NCBI RefSeq assembly: GCF_900215205.1
Contig: NZ_OBDY01000002.1
Span: 498,615 to 562,614 of the forward strand
From: Paractinoplanes atraurantiacus
GTDB lineage: Bacteria > Actinomycetota > Actinomycetes > Mycobacteriales > Micromonosporaceae
Length of the DNA: 64,000 bases
Direction: 5' to 3'
The translations under genes and the position numbers were made by a program. Under the pieces are notes generated by a model that worked only from the letters and a program-made list of their open reading frames with translations, was not told where the DNA came from and made no database searches. Positions 17,394-26,010 of the stretch are shown piece after piece (position 1 is the stretch's first letter; every line of letters begins with the position of its first letter).

Positions 17394-17796
17394 CGGCGAC
17401 TCGTACGTTCGTCAATGCCGCCCTCGGTTCCGTGCTGGCCGTGGCGGGAAGCCTGGCGGTGCTGCCGTCCAGCGCCCAGGCGGTCTACCAGTGCCGGACC
17501 GGTCAGATCTGCCTCCACAGGACTACGACCTCCAAGGTTCTGTCCTCATCATTTCGAAGCTAGGGACGCACAACTTCACCAGTAACTGGGTCTTCTACGA
17601 CAAGACGCGGGTCAACGACCGGGTCGCGTCCATCGTCAACAAGAGCCAGTGGGACGCCGTCGCCTGCGCCAACTTCGATTGCAAGGGCGATCCCACCAAA
17701 GCCTGGGTCACCCCGGGCGAGCGGATGAACTTCAAGGGCAAGCCCCGCCAGCTCGACAACGACGAGATGTCCGCTATCCAGGTCACGTTGAGGTGA
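17390..17796 (+). pseudogene. Frameshifted I36-type secreted inhibitor gene (copy 2)
   Basis: The gene starts at ATG 17390, overlapping the upstream stop, with a clear signal peptide ending SSAQAV and the family motif CRTGQICLH. Immediately afterwards the frame is lost: bases 17519-17520 (AG) form an incomplete codon, and the family sequence resumes in another frame with DYDLQGSVLIISKL at 17521 and runs to a TGA at 17794-17796, ending MSAIQVTLR. In frame, the result would be CLH-x-DYDLQGS, exactly like CLYEHYDRTGS of the next gene. A single missing base explains it, either a true frameshift mutation or a sequencing error. As read, translation stops at 17563 after 57 residues. Confidence 0.8.
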
Positions 17797-17806
17797 TGAG
17801 GGAATC

Positions 17807-18220
17807 ATGAAGATGCGTACTGTCCTGAAAGGCGTCCTCGGAGTCGCCGTGACCGTCGCCGCGACGGCCGTCATCCCGGCCGGGCCCGCTCAAGCCGCGT
17901 ATGTCTGCTCCAAGGGCGAGGTTTGCCTGTACGAACATTACGACCGTACGGGAAGTGTCTTCGTCGTTCCGTTCGGCAAGAACGGAATGGGGAAGATCAG
18001 CGATTTTCGCGCTTACACGTTCTTCAACGGCACGAACCTGAACGACAAGGTGTCGTCGATCGACAACCGGAGCGACCATCTGCTGACGCTCTACAGCAAC
18101 GTTGATCTCAAGGGCCCTTACCAGCGGATCTACGCGAATACGAAGTTCTCGTTCAGCGGGCTCCGGTTCCCGAATGAGCTGAAGAACGACCAGTCGTCCT
18201 CGCTCCAAGTGACCGGGTGA
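17807..18220 (+). CDS. Secreted I36-type peptidase inhibitor-like protein (copy 3)
   Basis: An intact 137-residue family member directly behind the frameshifted copy (10-bp gap, GAGGGAATC ribosome site). The signal peptide ends GPAQAA near residue 30. The mature part contains CSKGEVCLYEHYDRTGS, NGTNLNDKVSSIDNRS and a C-terminal QSSSLQVTG. The NGxNLND-xxSSI motif is shared with copies 4 and 5 and defines the family core here. An ATG two codons further in is an alternative start. A protease-inhibitor role is inferred from I36 membership. The tandem arrangement with copy 2 indicates local duplication. Confidence 0.84.
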   Translation: MKMRTVLKGVLGVAVTVAATAVIPAGPAQAAYVCSKGEVCLYEHYDRTGSVFVVPFGKNGMGKISDFRAYTFFNGTNLNDKVSSIDNRSDHLLTLYSNVDLKGPYQRIYANTKFSFSGLRFPNELKNDQSSSLQVTG

Positions 18221-18228
18221 CGCCTGAA

Positions 18229-18252
18229 ATTCTGCGTCTTCGGTTCGTGGTG
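18229..18252 (+). promoter_or_regulatory. Repeated upstream element, copy A
   Basis: ATTCTGCGTCTTC, two variable bases (GG), then TTCGTGGTG. It lies 31 bp before the hydrolase-like pseudoenzyme gene at 18284. Copy B at 21180-21203 is identical in 22 of 24 positions and lies upstream of the LuxR-type regulator gene at 21259. A shared promoter or activator site is likely; which protein reads it is unknown. Confidence 0.5.
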
Positions 18253-18283
18253 GCGGCGCCGCCGGTGGCGTGCAATGGGGGGC

Positions 18284-18868
18284 ATGTCGGAACCGATGGT
18301 GTTGGTGCACGAGGACAGCGCGTCGTGGAAGGAACAGCACCGCGCGCTGACCGCGGCCGGTCACCGGGTCGTTCCGTTCGCCGGTGACGGGCCGGACGAA
18401 CTGGCCGACTGCCTGGAGCAGATGTCGGCGACCGGATGCGTGCTGATCGGCGCGGCGGTGGGCACCGGCACCGTGGTCCGCTATCTGAGCGGCCACGGCT
18501 CCGGCCGGGTGCGCAAGGCCGTGCTGATCGGCGCCGTTCCGCCGTTCCTCACGCGCTCCGGCGACAATCCGGAGGGCCTGGACGCCGCGGCCCTCGCGGT
18601 CACCCGTTCGCGGCTGGGCGGCGGCGCCACTCTGGTCGACAGCGTCGTCGGCACCGACTATCGCGACGATCTGCCCCGCATCGACGTGCCGGTGCTGCTG
18701 CTGCACGGCGACGCCGACACCGTCCTGCCGATCGACGCCACCGCCCACCGGCTGCCCGGCCTGATCCCGGACCTGCGCTACGAGGTGATCCCGGACGGCC
18801 CGTACGACCTGGGCCGGGCCCGTCCGGAGGCGGTGAACCGCTACCTGCTGGACTGGGTCGCGTCGTGA
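18284..18868 (+). CDS. Alpha/beta-hydrolase-like pseudoenzyme (haloperoxidase/esterase relative)
   Basis: A 194-residue protein related to non-haem chloroperoxidase-type alpha/beta hydrolases, recognised by HGSGRVRKAVLIGAVPPF and HGDADTVLPID. The catalytic apparatus is degraded: the nucleophile elbow reads GAAVGTG, with Ala58 where the family has Ser; the histidine region reads DGPYDL instead of xxPHGL; and about 70 residues of cap domain are missing. It is therefore probably not an enzyme, though it could still bind a ligand. A GGGGGG stretch just upstream favours ATG 18284 over ATG 18275. Its 3' end overlaps the convergent XRE-NB-ARC regulator by 28 bp. Confidence 0.78.
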   Translation: MSEPMVLVHEDSASWKEQHRALTAAGHRVVPFAGDGPDELADCLEQMSATGCVLIGAAVGTGTVVRYLSGHGSGRVRKAVLIGAVPPFLTRSGDNPEGLDAAALAVTRSRLGGGATLVDSVVGTDYRDDLPRIDVPVLLLHGDADTVLPIDATAHRLPGLIPDLRYEVIPDGPYDLGRARPEAVNRYLLDWVAS

Positions 18869-21129
18869 GCGGCCAGCGCGTGTTCCAGCTTCTCGACGCG
18901 CTCACGCAGCCGGTGGTCCCGGCTCACCAGGTTGCTTGTCGCCTCTCGCAACGACTCCATCGTGGCGAGGTCGGCCCGCGCCGCCTCGTAGTCGCCCAGT
19001 TCGGCGTTGATCTCGGCCCGGTGCATCAGAACCTTGACCATATATCCACTGGGCTCCGGAAGAAGGGCGGTGACGGGGATCGTCTCGTCGGCCCGGCGCA
19101 ACGCGTTCGCCCAGCGCCCGGCCTCTTCCTCGATGCCGGTCAGGAAGGTCAGCGCCGCATGTTCGGCCAGTCGGGCGATGTGGGTCGGTGGCGCTGTCGC
19201 CGGATCGTGAACCACGGCGATGATCTCCTCGAAGACGGGGATCGCGGCGTCACCGTCACCGTTGCCGATCATGGCCATGCCCAGCTGGATCAGGGCGTTC
19301 GGGACCCCCTCCAGGTCGCCCACGGCCCGGAAATCGGCGACGGCGGCCCGCGAGAAGCCGATCTGCTCGGCGTGCCGCCCCTGACTTTTCAGCGCCCAGC
19401 TGACGTAGTAGTTGGCCCAGCCGATCTGGCGGCGGTCACCGGTGCGAACGGCGCACTCCAGAGCCACCTGGGCGTGCGAGAGAGCCGCGTCGAGGTTCTC
19501 CTGCGTGGTGGCGATGTAGACCCAGGCCAGGTATCCCTCGTGGACGGCGCGCAGGCTGTCGTCGCCGAGCCTCTCGGCGGCCTGAGCCGAGAGGGAGTAG
19601 ACGTCCTCCCAGCCCGCCCACATGAACCAGCTGTCGCCGAACCAGTGCAGCGCCTCGGCCACGTCGATGACCCGCTGGTCCGCGCCGTCGGCGGCCGCGG
19701 TGTGCAGGGCCGGTACCCAGTTCTCGGCCTCGGCCCGCAGCCAGTCGCTGGCCTCGGCCGTCGAGGTCAGCTCGATCACCTCGGTGGTGCCGGCCTTGCC
19801 GGGGCCGTAGTCGGGCTCGAAGTGCCGCCCGGCCACGATCACCGTGTCCAGGAGCCAGTCGTCGCGGCGCCGGACCGCGGCCGCCCGGTCGGCCGCGCTC
19901 TCCTCGCGATCGAGCGCGGACGAGGCGTACAACCGGAGAAGGTCGTGGAAGTCGAACCGTCCGTCGGGACGCTGTTGGAGCAGGCTGAGCTCGATCAGGT
20001 CGTCCAGCGCGTCCTCGGTGACCATCAGCGGCTCCTCGACCAGCACGGCCGCCAGCTCGGCGCCGGTCGACGAGCCCGGCACCAGGGCGAGCCGCCGGAA
20101 CAGGCGCCGCGTCACCCCGGACAGCTGCTGGTACGACAGGTCGAAGGCCGCCTTGATCTGGAGGTCGCCCGCCGCCAGGGCGTCCAGCCGGCGCTCCTGG
20201 GCGGCGAGCCGGGCGATCAGATCGTCGGCTGTCCATCCGGGCCGGCTGACCAGCCGGTTGCCGGCGATCCGCAGGGCGAGCGGGATGTGCACGCACAGCT
20301 CGGCGATGCGGCGCAGCTGCGGCTCGGAGGCGCCGGAGCGTTCGACGATGCCGCCCAGCAGCGCCGTCGCGTCGGCCTCGGGCATCGGGTCGAGCCGCAG
20401 CCGGTGCACGTCCTCGAGACCGCTCAGCGACCGCCGGCTGGTCACCAGCACCACGGCCGGGCCGTGCGGCGGCAGCACCGGGCGCACCTGGCTCTCGCTG
20501 ATCGCGTTGTCGAGCACGATGACGACACGCCGGCCGCGGATCAGGCTGTGCCACAAGGCCGACGACTCGTCGACGTCGCGGGGTACGGCCCGCACCGCGG
20601 GGCTCACCGCCCGGATGAGCCGGCTCAGCACGGTCAGCGGGCTGAGCGGCTTGGCGTCGAGCCCGCGCAGGTCGACGAAGAGCTGCTCCTCGATCGGCCA
20701 CGTCTGTGCGGCCCGTACGGCGAAGGTGGTCTTGCCGACCCCCGCCGTGCCGCTGATCGCCACGACCGGCGCCGGCGACCGGTCGTTCGCCTGATCGGCC
20801 CACCTCGCCACCGCGGCCAGCTCGGCCGCCCGGCCGGTGAAGTCGGCCACCTGGCGCGGCAACGGGCTCTTGTTGGCCGGCGCCGCCGGTGGGGCGTTGC
20901 GGCCCTCACGGGCCGAGGTCAGCAGGGCCTCGCGGTCGGCCTCGCCGAGATCCAGGCCGTCGGCCAGCGCCTCCACGGTGCGCGGGCGCGGACGCCGGCT
21001 GACCCCGCGCTCCATGTCGCTGATCGACCGGTCGCTGACGCCGGACGCCTCGGCCAGCTGCTCGATGGTCAGGTCGGCGGACGCGCGGAACCGCCGCAGA
21101 AGAACACCGAACGCGTCGTCGTCGGCCAT
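18841..21129 (-). CDS. XRE-family regulator with NB-ARC ATPase and TPR domains
   Basis: A 762-residue STAND-type regulator. An XRE/Cro helix-turn-helix (about residues 6-68, EQLAEASGVSDRSISDMERG) is followed by an NB-ARC ATPase with Walker A GTAGVGKTT (about 127-135), Walker B RRVVIVLDNA, the VTSRR sensor and CVHIPLALRIAG (GLPL-like), then a TPR array to the C-terminus. In this class the nucleotide switch and TPR sensor control DNA binding or oligomerisation. The second ATG (21127-21129) lies 7 bp after a GGGGGG stretch and is preferred over one two codons upstream. It is divergent from the LuxR regulator at 21259, with repeat copy B between them, and it overlaps the pseudoenzyme gene tail to tail. 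Confidence 0.9.
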   Translation of the reverse strand: MADDDAFGVLLRRFRASADLTIEQLAEASGVSDRSISDMERGVSRRPRPRTVEALADGLDLGEADREALLTSAREGRNAPPAAPANKSPLPRQVADFTGRAAELAAVARWADQANDRSPAPVVAISGTAGVGKTTFAVRAAQTWPIEEQLFVDLRGLDAKPLSPLTVLSRLIRAVSPAVRAVPRDVDESSALWHSLIRGRRVVIVLDNAISESQVRPVLPPHGPAVVLVTSRRSLSGLEDVHRLRLDPMPEADATALLGGIVERSGASEPQLRRIAELCVHIPLALRIAGNRLVSRPGWTADDLIARLAAQERRLDALAAGDLQIKAAFDLSYQQLSGVTRRLFRRLALVPGSSTGAELAAVLVEEPLMVTEDALDDLIELSLLQQRPDGRFDFHDLLRLYASSALDREESAADRAAAVRRRDDWLLDTVIVAGRHFEPDYGPGKAGTTEVIELTSTAEASDWLRAEAENWVPALHTAAADGADQRVIDVAEALHWFGDSWFMWAGWEDVYSLSAQAAERLGDDSLRAVHEGYLAWVYIATTQENLDAALSHAQVALECAVRTGDRRQIGWANYYVSWALKSQGRHAEQIGFSRAAVADFRAVGDLEGVPNALIQLGMAMIGNGDGDAAIPVFEEIIAVVHDPATAPPTHIARLAEHAALTFLTGIEEEAGRWANALRRADETIPVTALLPEPSGYMVKVLMHRAEINAELGDYEAARADLATMESLREATSNLVSRDHRLRERVEKLEHALAAHDATQSSR

Positions 21130-21179
21130 CGGCATCCCCCCGGGTCCCGTGTCGTCGATCTCGTTCTACCCGATCGACG

Positions 21180-21203
21180 ATTCTGCGTCTTCACTTCGTG
21201 GTG
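21180..21203 (+). promoter_or_regulatory. Repeated upstream element, copy B
   Basis: ATTCTGCGTCTTC, two variable bases (AC), then TTCGTGGTG, in the divergent gap between the XRE-NB-ARC gene and the LuxR-type gene, 55 bp before ATG 21259. It is nearly identical to copy A at 18229-18252, which precedes the pseudoenzyme gene. The two copies flank the XRE-NB-ARC regulator gene, making that protein the simplest candidate reader. Confidence 0.5.
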
Positions 21204-21258
21204 CACAGCTCATCAACGATGGTCGAATGACCTGGTCAACGCCGAAAGGGGGCAAGCG

Positions 21259-23430
21259 ATGGTGGACGAACGGATGATCGCCTTCCTCGATGCCGCCCGC
21301 ACCCGCCCGATGTTCCTGGCGGTGCTCGGCGAAGCCGGCATCGGCAAGTCGACCCTGCTGCGCGCCCTGGGCGGCCTCGCCGGTGACCGCGGCTTCCACG
21401 TCGTCACCCTGGCCCCGGACGGCTTCCTGCGGGCCCTCTTCGCCGGCCACGCGCCGCCGCCGGCCGGGTCGGCGCGCCCGTACGAGGTGCTGCGTGCCTG
21501 GTCGGCCACGGGCCGGCCGGTACCGCCGGCGGACGAGCCGGCCCTGGTGACCGGCATGGTCCTGGCTCTCGACGAGCTGGCCGCGAACGCGCCGGTCCTG
21601 ATCCTCGTCGACCGGGCCGACGCCGCCGACCCGGACTCCCGGCGACTGCTCACCTCGCTGATGCGGCACCTGTCGGGCGAGCGCGTGTCAGTGGTGCTGG
21701 CCGCGCGGGGAACCGAGCCGCCGCCGGGCATCGGCCCGGAGATCACCCGGTACGTGGTCCCGCCGCTGGGCGAGATGGCGTCGGCCCGGCTGCTCGGCCC
21801 GATGACCACCGGCCCGCGGCGCGAGGCCCTGCGCCGTGCGGCCGGCAACCCGATGGCCCTGCGCCGGTTCTCCGGTGGGCCGCGATGGGCGGCCCAGGAG
21901 TACGCCCGGGTGTGCGCCGGCCTTCCGCCGGTGACCCGCAAGCTGCTGCGGCAGGCGGCGCTGGCCGGGGAATCGGAGCCGGTGGACGTGCTGACCCGGG
22001 CCGCCGGCGGCACCGGCCTGCAGGACTGGGAACCGGCCGAGGTCGCCGGAGTGGTCACCATCGCCGACGGCCGGGTGCGCTTCGCCCATCCGATGTTCCG
22101 CGAACACATCGCCGAACCGACAGTTCAGGCCGCGTACGACGCCGGCGAACCGTCGTGGGCGGTCGAGCTGCACCGCGACTCGCCCGCGCCCGTTCCCGAG
22201 GCCGGCTTCGCCCTGATCCAGCTGGGCCGGCCGGCGGCGGCCCTGGACCTCGCCCGCGACGGGATCCTCGCGACGGCGCCCGGTGGCGCCGGGGCGATGA
22301 GCCTGGCCGCGGTGGCGGCGACCGCCGTGATGGCCTCGGGCGACGCCGGGCACCTGCGTCAGCTGCCGGTCCTGCTGGATCGGGTCGACGAGGGCCCGGT
22401 GGCCTCGGGCGGCGCGGCCCGGATGCTGTTGACCGGCACCCTCGCCTGGCGCTGGGACGACTCGAGCCGGGCCGCCGCCGATCTGGGCGCGGTCCGGCGG
22501 GCCGGTCTCCGCGAGGGGACACCGGGCCCGGTCCTGACCGCGCTGCCGCTGCTCATCCTGTCCCTCATGGACACGGGTCGCTGGCACGAGGCGGCCCCGC
22601 TGATCGGCGAGGCCGAGAAGCTGGCCGCCGTCAGCGGCGCCACGCTGCTCGACTCGATGCTCCCGGCGTTGCGGGCCACGCTGTGTGCCTGGCGGGGTGA
22701 GAGCCCGGCGCCGCCGGCCCCGGCGGCCGGCGGCCTCGCCGGGGCCCTCGGCCATCGGGCGGCCGGACTGGCGGCGCTCGCGGCCGGTGAGCACGAGGCC
22801 GCGTACGAAAGCTTCCGGGCCTTTCACGACAGTCATCCGGTGCTCGGCCCGCAGGCGCTGCCGCAGCTGGCCTCGGCCGCCGTCCGGATCGGGCGTACGG
22901 CCGAGGCCCGCGCCCTGGTGGCCGCCGGCCGCCCCACGAGCCGGCGGACCGCGATGCTCACCGATCACGCCGCCGCCGTGCTCGACGGCTGCGAGGAGAG
23001 TTTCCGCCGGGCCATCGGTCACGTCGACGCCGGGCGGCACTGGCCCCGGGAGCACGCCGAGGCGCAGTTCGCCTTCGCCGTCTGGCTGCGGCGGCAGCGA
23101 CGTCTGCGCGAGTCGCGGCCGTACTTCCAGGCCGCCCTCGACACGTTCCAGAGGCTCGGCGCCGGGCCGCAGGCCGAGCAGGCCCGCCGTTATCTGCCGG
23201 GGTCCGGCGTGGACGGGCCCGAGCCGGACGCGATCCTGGCCACCCTGCCCCCGCAGAAGCAGCGGATCGCCCGGCTCGCCGCCAACGGGCTGAAGAACAT
23301 CGAGATCGCGCGCGAGCTCAACGTGTCGCCCCGGACCGTCTCGTCGTATCTGCACGACATCTTCCCGCAGCTCGGCGTGGGCAGCCGGCATCAGCTGCGC
23401 GACCTGCTGACCGCGAACCGGGCGGGCTGA
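21259..23430 (+). CDS. LuxR-family regulator with P-loop ATPase domain (LAL-like)
   Basis: A 723-residue large ATP-binding LuxR-type regulator. Walker A GEAGIGKS is at residues 24-31, very close to the N-terminus, and Walker B VLILVDRAD at about 113-121. A long helical TPR-like middle is followed by a C-terminal LuxR HTH (about 660-723; QRIARLAANGLKNIEIAREL, then SPRTVSSYLHDIFPQLGV). The open frame extends far upstream through the antisense of the preceding gene, but ATG 21259 follows AAAGGGGGC with correct spacing and gives a normal domain start. It precedes a second LuxR-type regulator by 3 bp, and the two share one transcript. Confidence 0.9.
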   Translation: MVDERMIAFLDAARTRPMFLAVLGEAGIGKSTLLRALGGLAGDRGFHVVTLAPDGFLRALFAGHAPPPAGSARPYEVLRAWSATGRPVPPADEPALVTGMVLALDELAANAPVLILVDRADAADPDSRRLLTSLMRHLSGERVSVVLAARGTEPPPGIGPEITRYVVPPLGEMASARLLGPMTTGPRREALRRAAGNPMALRRFSGGPRWAAQEYARVCAGLPPVTRKLLRQAALAGESEPVDVLTRAAGGTGLQDWEPAEVAGVVTIADGRVRFAHPMFREHIAEPTVQAAYDAGEPSWAVELHRDSPAPVPEAGFALIQLGRPAAALDLARDGILATAPGGAGAMSLAAVAATAVMASGDAGHLRQLPVLLDRVDEGPVASGGAARMLLTGTLAWRWDDSSRAAADLGAVRRAGLREGTPGPVLTALPLLILSLMDTGRWHEAAPLIGEAEKLAAVSGATLLDSMLPALRATLCAWRGESPAPPAPAAGGLAGALGHRAAGLAALAAGEHEAAYESFRAFHDSHPVLGPQALPQLASAAVRIGRTAEARALVAAGRPTSRRTAMLTDHAAAVLDGCEESFRRAIGHVDAGRHWPREHAEAQFAFAVWLRRQRRLRESRPYFQAALDTFQRLGAGPQAEQARRYLPGSGVDGPEPDAILATLPPQKQRIARLAANGLKNIEIARELNVSPRTVSSYLHDIFPQLGVGSRHQLRDLLTANRAG

Positions 23431-23433
23431 GCG

Positions 23434-26010
23434 ATGGCGGAGATCATCGGGCGTACGGCGGAGATGGCCTTGATCGAGGAACTCCTGCGCACCGGGGGAA
23501 CGCTGGCCGTCACCGGCGACCGGGGCGCCGGCAAGTCCCGGCTGCTGACGGCCGCGGAGGATCTCGCCCTCCAGGGCGGCCGGCATCGGGTGGTACGCCT
23601 GCGCGGTCCGGCCGAACCGCCGGCCCTGATCCGGCGGATTCTGCTGGCGGTCCGGCATGACCTACCGGGGCTCGAAAGCGACGACGCCCGGGCCGCGCTG
23701 GCCTTCCTCGAACTGGCGGCCGGCCCGGTGGCGAGCGACCCGGTCCGGATGACGCGCGCCGTGCTGGCCGAGCTGGACCGGCGATACCCCCTGCTGATCA
23801 CGGTGGACGACGCCGGTTCGCCGGCGGTCGTGCTGAACGGCGTGGTCCGGGCTCTCCTGCTGGCGACCCCGGCCCCGGTGGCCGGGCTGCCCACGCTCGC
23901 CCTGTCCCCGCTCGGCCCGCGCGACTCGCACCGTCTGATGGAGACCCGGCCGCAGCCGCCGACCGGCCGGGCCCGTGCCGCCATCGCGCGGCGCGCCGGG
24001 GGAAACCCGGCCGCGCTGCTCGAGCTGGACGGCGGCGACGGGCCGATCCGGCCGGCCTTCGCCGCTCAGATCGCCGACCTGCCCGAGCCCACCCGCCGGC
24101 TCCTGCTCCACCTGGCCGCCGCCACCGCGCCGGTCCTCGGCGCGCCGCTCGTGGGAGCACCCGTCGACGCGCGTGCCGTGGCCGCCGCGGCCGGGGTGGC
24201 CGACCCGGCATGGCCGGCCGGCCTGGTCGTCCGGCAGGGGAGCACCGTGGACTTCGTCCATCCGCTGGCCGCCGACGCCGCCTATCAGACCGCCACCGCT
24301 CATCAGCGCGCGCAGGCGCACCGCGCTCTGGCCCGGCACCTGCCGGGGCCGAGCGCGATGCACCTCGGCGCCGCCACCTTCGGCCCGGACGAGGTGGTCG
24401 CGGCCGGATGGGAGAGCGCGGCCGGCGTCTTCCGGTCGCGCGACGAGCTTGTCGAGGCGGCGATCGCGATGGAACGGGCGGCCGAGCGGTCCTGCTGTTC
24501 CGAGGACGCGGCCCGTCGCCTGGCCCGGGCCGCCGCCGACACCGCGCGTCTCGGCGCGGCGGACTGGACCGCCGAGCTGAACGCGGCGGTGCGGCGGCTC
24601 ACCGCCGACCCGGAGCTCGCCGCGCCCGCCGAGTTCACGGTGGCCGTGGCCCTGTCCCGGGCCGGCCGGCAGCACGACGCCCACGGCATCATCGCCGCCG
24701 CCCGCCGGGCCGGCCGGCGCACCAGCGTCGCCATGACGCGGCTGGCCGCCTCCATCGCGGCCATCTCCGGTCACGAGGAGCACCGGCGGAGCCTGGCCGG
24801 CATGCTGGCCGAGGTGGCGCCGGAGATCGACCCGGCCGACGTGGCCCTCATGCGGCTGATCAGCGACCCGGCCGACCGGACCGGGCGGGACCTCTGCGAG
24901 ATCACCCGGCCGCCCGGCCCCGGCGACGACCGGCGCACGCTGGCCGTGGTGGGCACCATCGCCGCTCTGGAGGACCGCTCGCGCCTCGCCGTCGACCTGC
25001 TGAGCGCGGTGCTGGAGCTCAACCCGGCGGCCGGGCGGTCCAACACGGCCCTCGGCGCGGCCGGGGAGATGGACACGGCGCTGGGCGATGTCGGGGAGAC
25101 GAACCCGGGCCTGGTCGCCGCGCTGATCGACACGGGGCAGCTCGACCGGGCCGAGCAGGTCGCCGGGACGGTCGATGTCGCGGGACTGCCGGTGCTGCGG
25201 GCCGCGCTGGAGGCGCTGCGGGCGCAGGTGCGGGCGGTGCGCGGCGACGGCGCCGAGACGATGCGGCTGGTCCGCGACGCCTGGGCCCGGATCGACGTCG
25301 AGCAGCACCGGGCGATCCACGTGCGGCTGCTGCGCGCGGCCGGGCTCGCCGCCATGACCGGCGGCGACCACGACGACGCGTACCGGTATCTACGATCGAT
25401 GTTCGACCGGGAGGGCCGGCCCCTGGAACCCTTCCTGGCCGTGCGGGGCATCGCGGACCTGGTGTCGGCCGCGGTGCGCAGCGGGCACCGGGACGAGGTC
25501 CAGCCGATTCTCGACGGCGTCCGGGCCTGGTCCCGAGCTGTGCCGGGCGTGCGGCTGCGGCTGCTCCTGCACCGGGCCGACGCGCTGATGGCCGAGGCCG
25601 AGGAGTCGTTCCGCCGTGCGGTCGAGGACGAGGCCGCCGGTGAGTGGCCGTTCGAGCTGGCCATGGCCCAGCTCCACTACGGCGAGTGGCTCCGCCGGGC
25701 CCGCCGGCCGCGGGACGCCCGCGCCCAGCTCTCGGCCGCGGCCACCGCCTTCGAGGAGCTGGGCGCCGTGCGGCTGGCCGAATACGCCGCCCGGGAGCTG
25801 CAGGCGACCGGCCCGACGGCCCGGCCGGGGGTGCTGACACCCCAGGAGCAGCAGGTGGCCGAGCTCGCGGCGCGCGGGCTGCGCAACCGCGAGATCGCCG
25901 AGCAACTGTTCATCTCGGTCCGGACCGTGGGCGCCCACCTGAACAGCATCTATCCGAAGCTGGGCATCAGCGGCCGCCACCATCTGGCGGCCGCGCTCAA
26001 CGCCGCGTGA
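23434..26010 (+). CDS. LuxR-family regulator with P-loop ATPase domain (LAL-like)
   Basis: An 858-residue regulator of the same class as its upstream neighbour. EIIGRTAEMALIEELL opens the ATPase, Walker A is GDRGAGKS (28-35) and the Walker B region is PLLITVDDAG (about 117-126). A helical middle follows, then a canonical LuxR HTH at the C-terminus (about 795-858; LTPQEQQVAELAARGLRNRE, then ISVRTVGAHLNSIYPKLGI). It starts 3 bp after the previous stop, so the pair is an operon and may form mixed assemblies. The last 14 bp overlap the convergent glycerophosphodiesterase gene. No ligand or target is evident. Confidence 0.9.
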   Translation: MAEIIGRTAEMALIEELLRTGGTLAVTGDRGAGKSRLLTAAEDLALQGGRHRVVRLRGPAEPPALIRRILLAVRHDLPGLESDDARAALAFLELAAGPVASDPVRMTRAVLAELDRRYPLLITVDDAGSPAVVLNGVVRALLLATPAPVAGLPTLALSPLGPRDSHRLMETRPQPPTGRARAAIARRAGGNPAALLELDGGDGPIRPAFAAQIADLPEPTRRLLLHLAAATAPVLGAPLVGAPVDARAVAAAAGVADPAWPAGLVVRQGSTVDFVHPLAADAAYQTATAHQRAQAHRALARHLPGPSAMHLGAATFGPDEVVAAGWESAAGVFRSRDELVEAAIAMERAAERSCCSEDAARRLARAAADTARLGAADWTAELNAAVRRLTADPELAAPAEFTVAVALSRAGRQHDAHGIIAAARRAGRRTSVAMTRLAASIAAISGHEEHRRSLAGMLAEVAPEIDPADVALMRLISDPADRTGRDLCEITRPPGPGDDRRTLAVVGTIAALEDRSRLAVDLLSAVLELNPAAGRSNTALGAAGEMDTALGDVGETNPGLVAALIDTGQLDRAEQVAGTVDVAGLPVLRAALEALRAQVRAVRGDGAETMRLVRDAWARIDVEQHRAIHVRLLRAAGLAAMTGGDHDDAYRYLRSMFDREGRPLEPFLAVRGIADLVSAAVRSGHRDEVQPILDGVRAWSRAVPGVRLRLLLHRADALMAEAEESFRRAVEDEAAGEWPFELAMAQLHYGEWLRRARRPRDARAQLSAAATAFEELGAVRLAEYAARELQATGPTARPGVLTPQEQQVAELAARGLRNREIAEQLFISVRTVGAHLNSIYPKLGISGRHHLAAALNAA

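Noticed and set aside
18436..21258. A 1664-codon open frame running from 18436 into the LuxR gene that ends at 23430.
   Set aside because: Up to 21258 it is the antisense of the XRE-NB-ARC gene and has no domain sense; ATG 21259 with a ribosome site is the real start.
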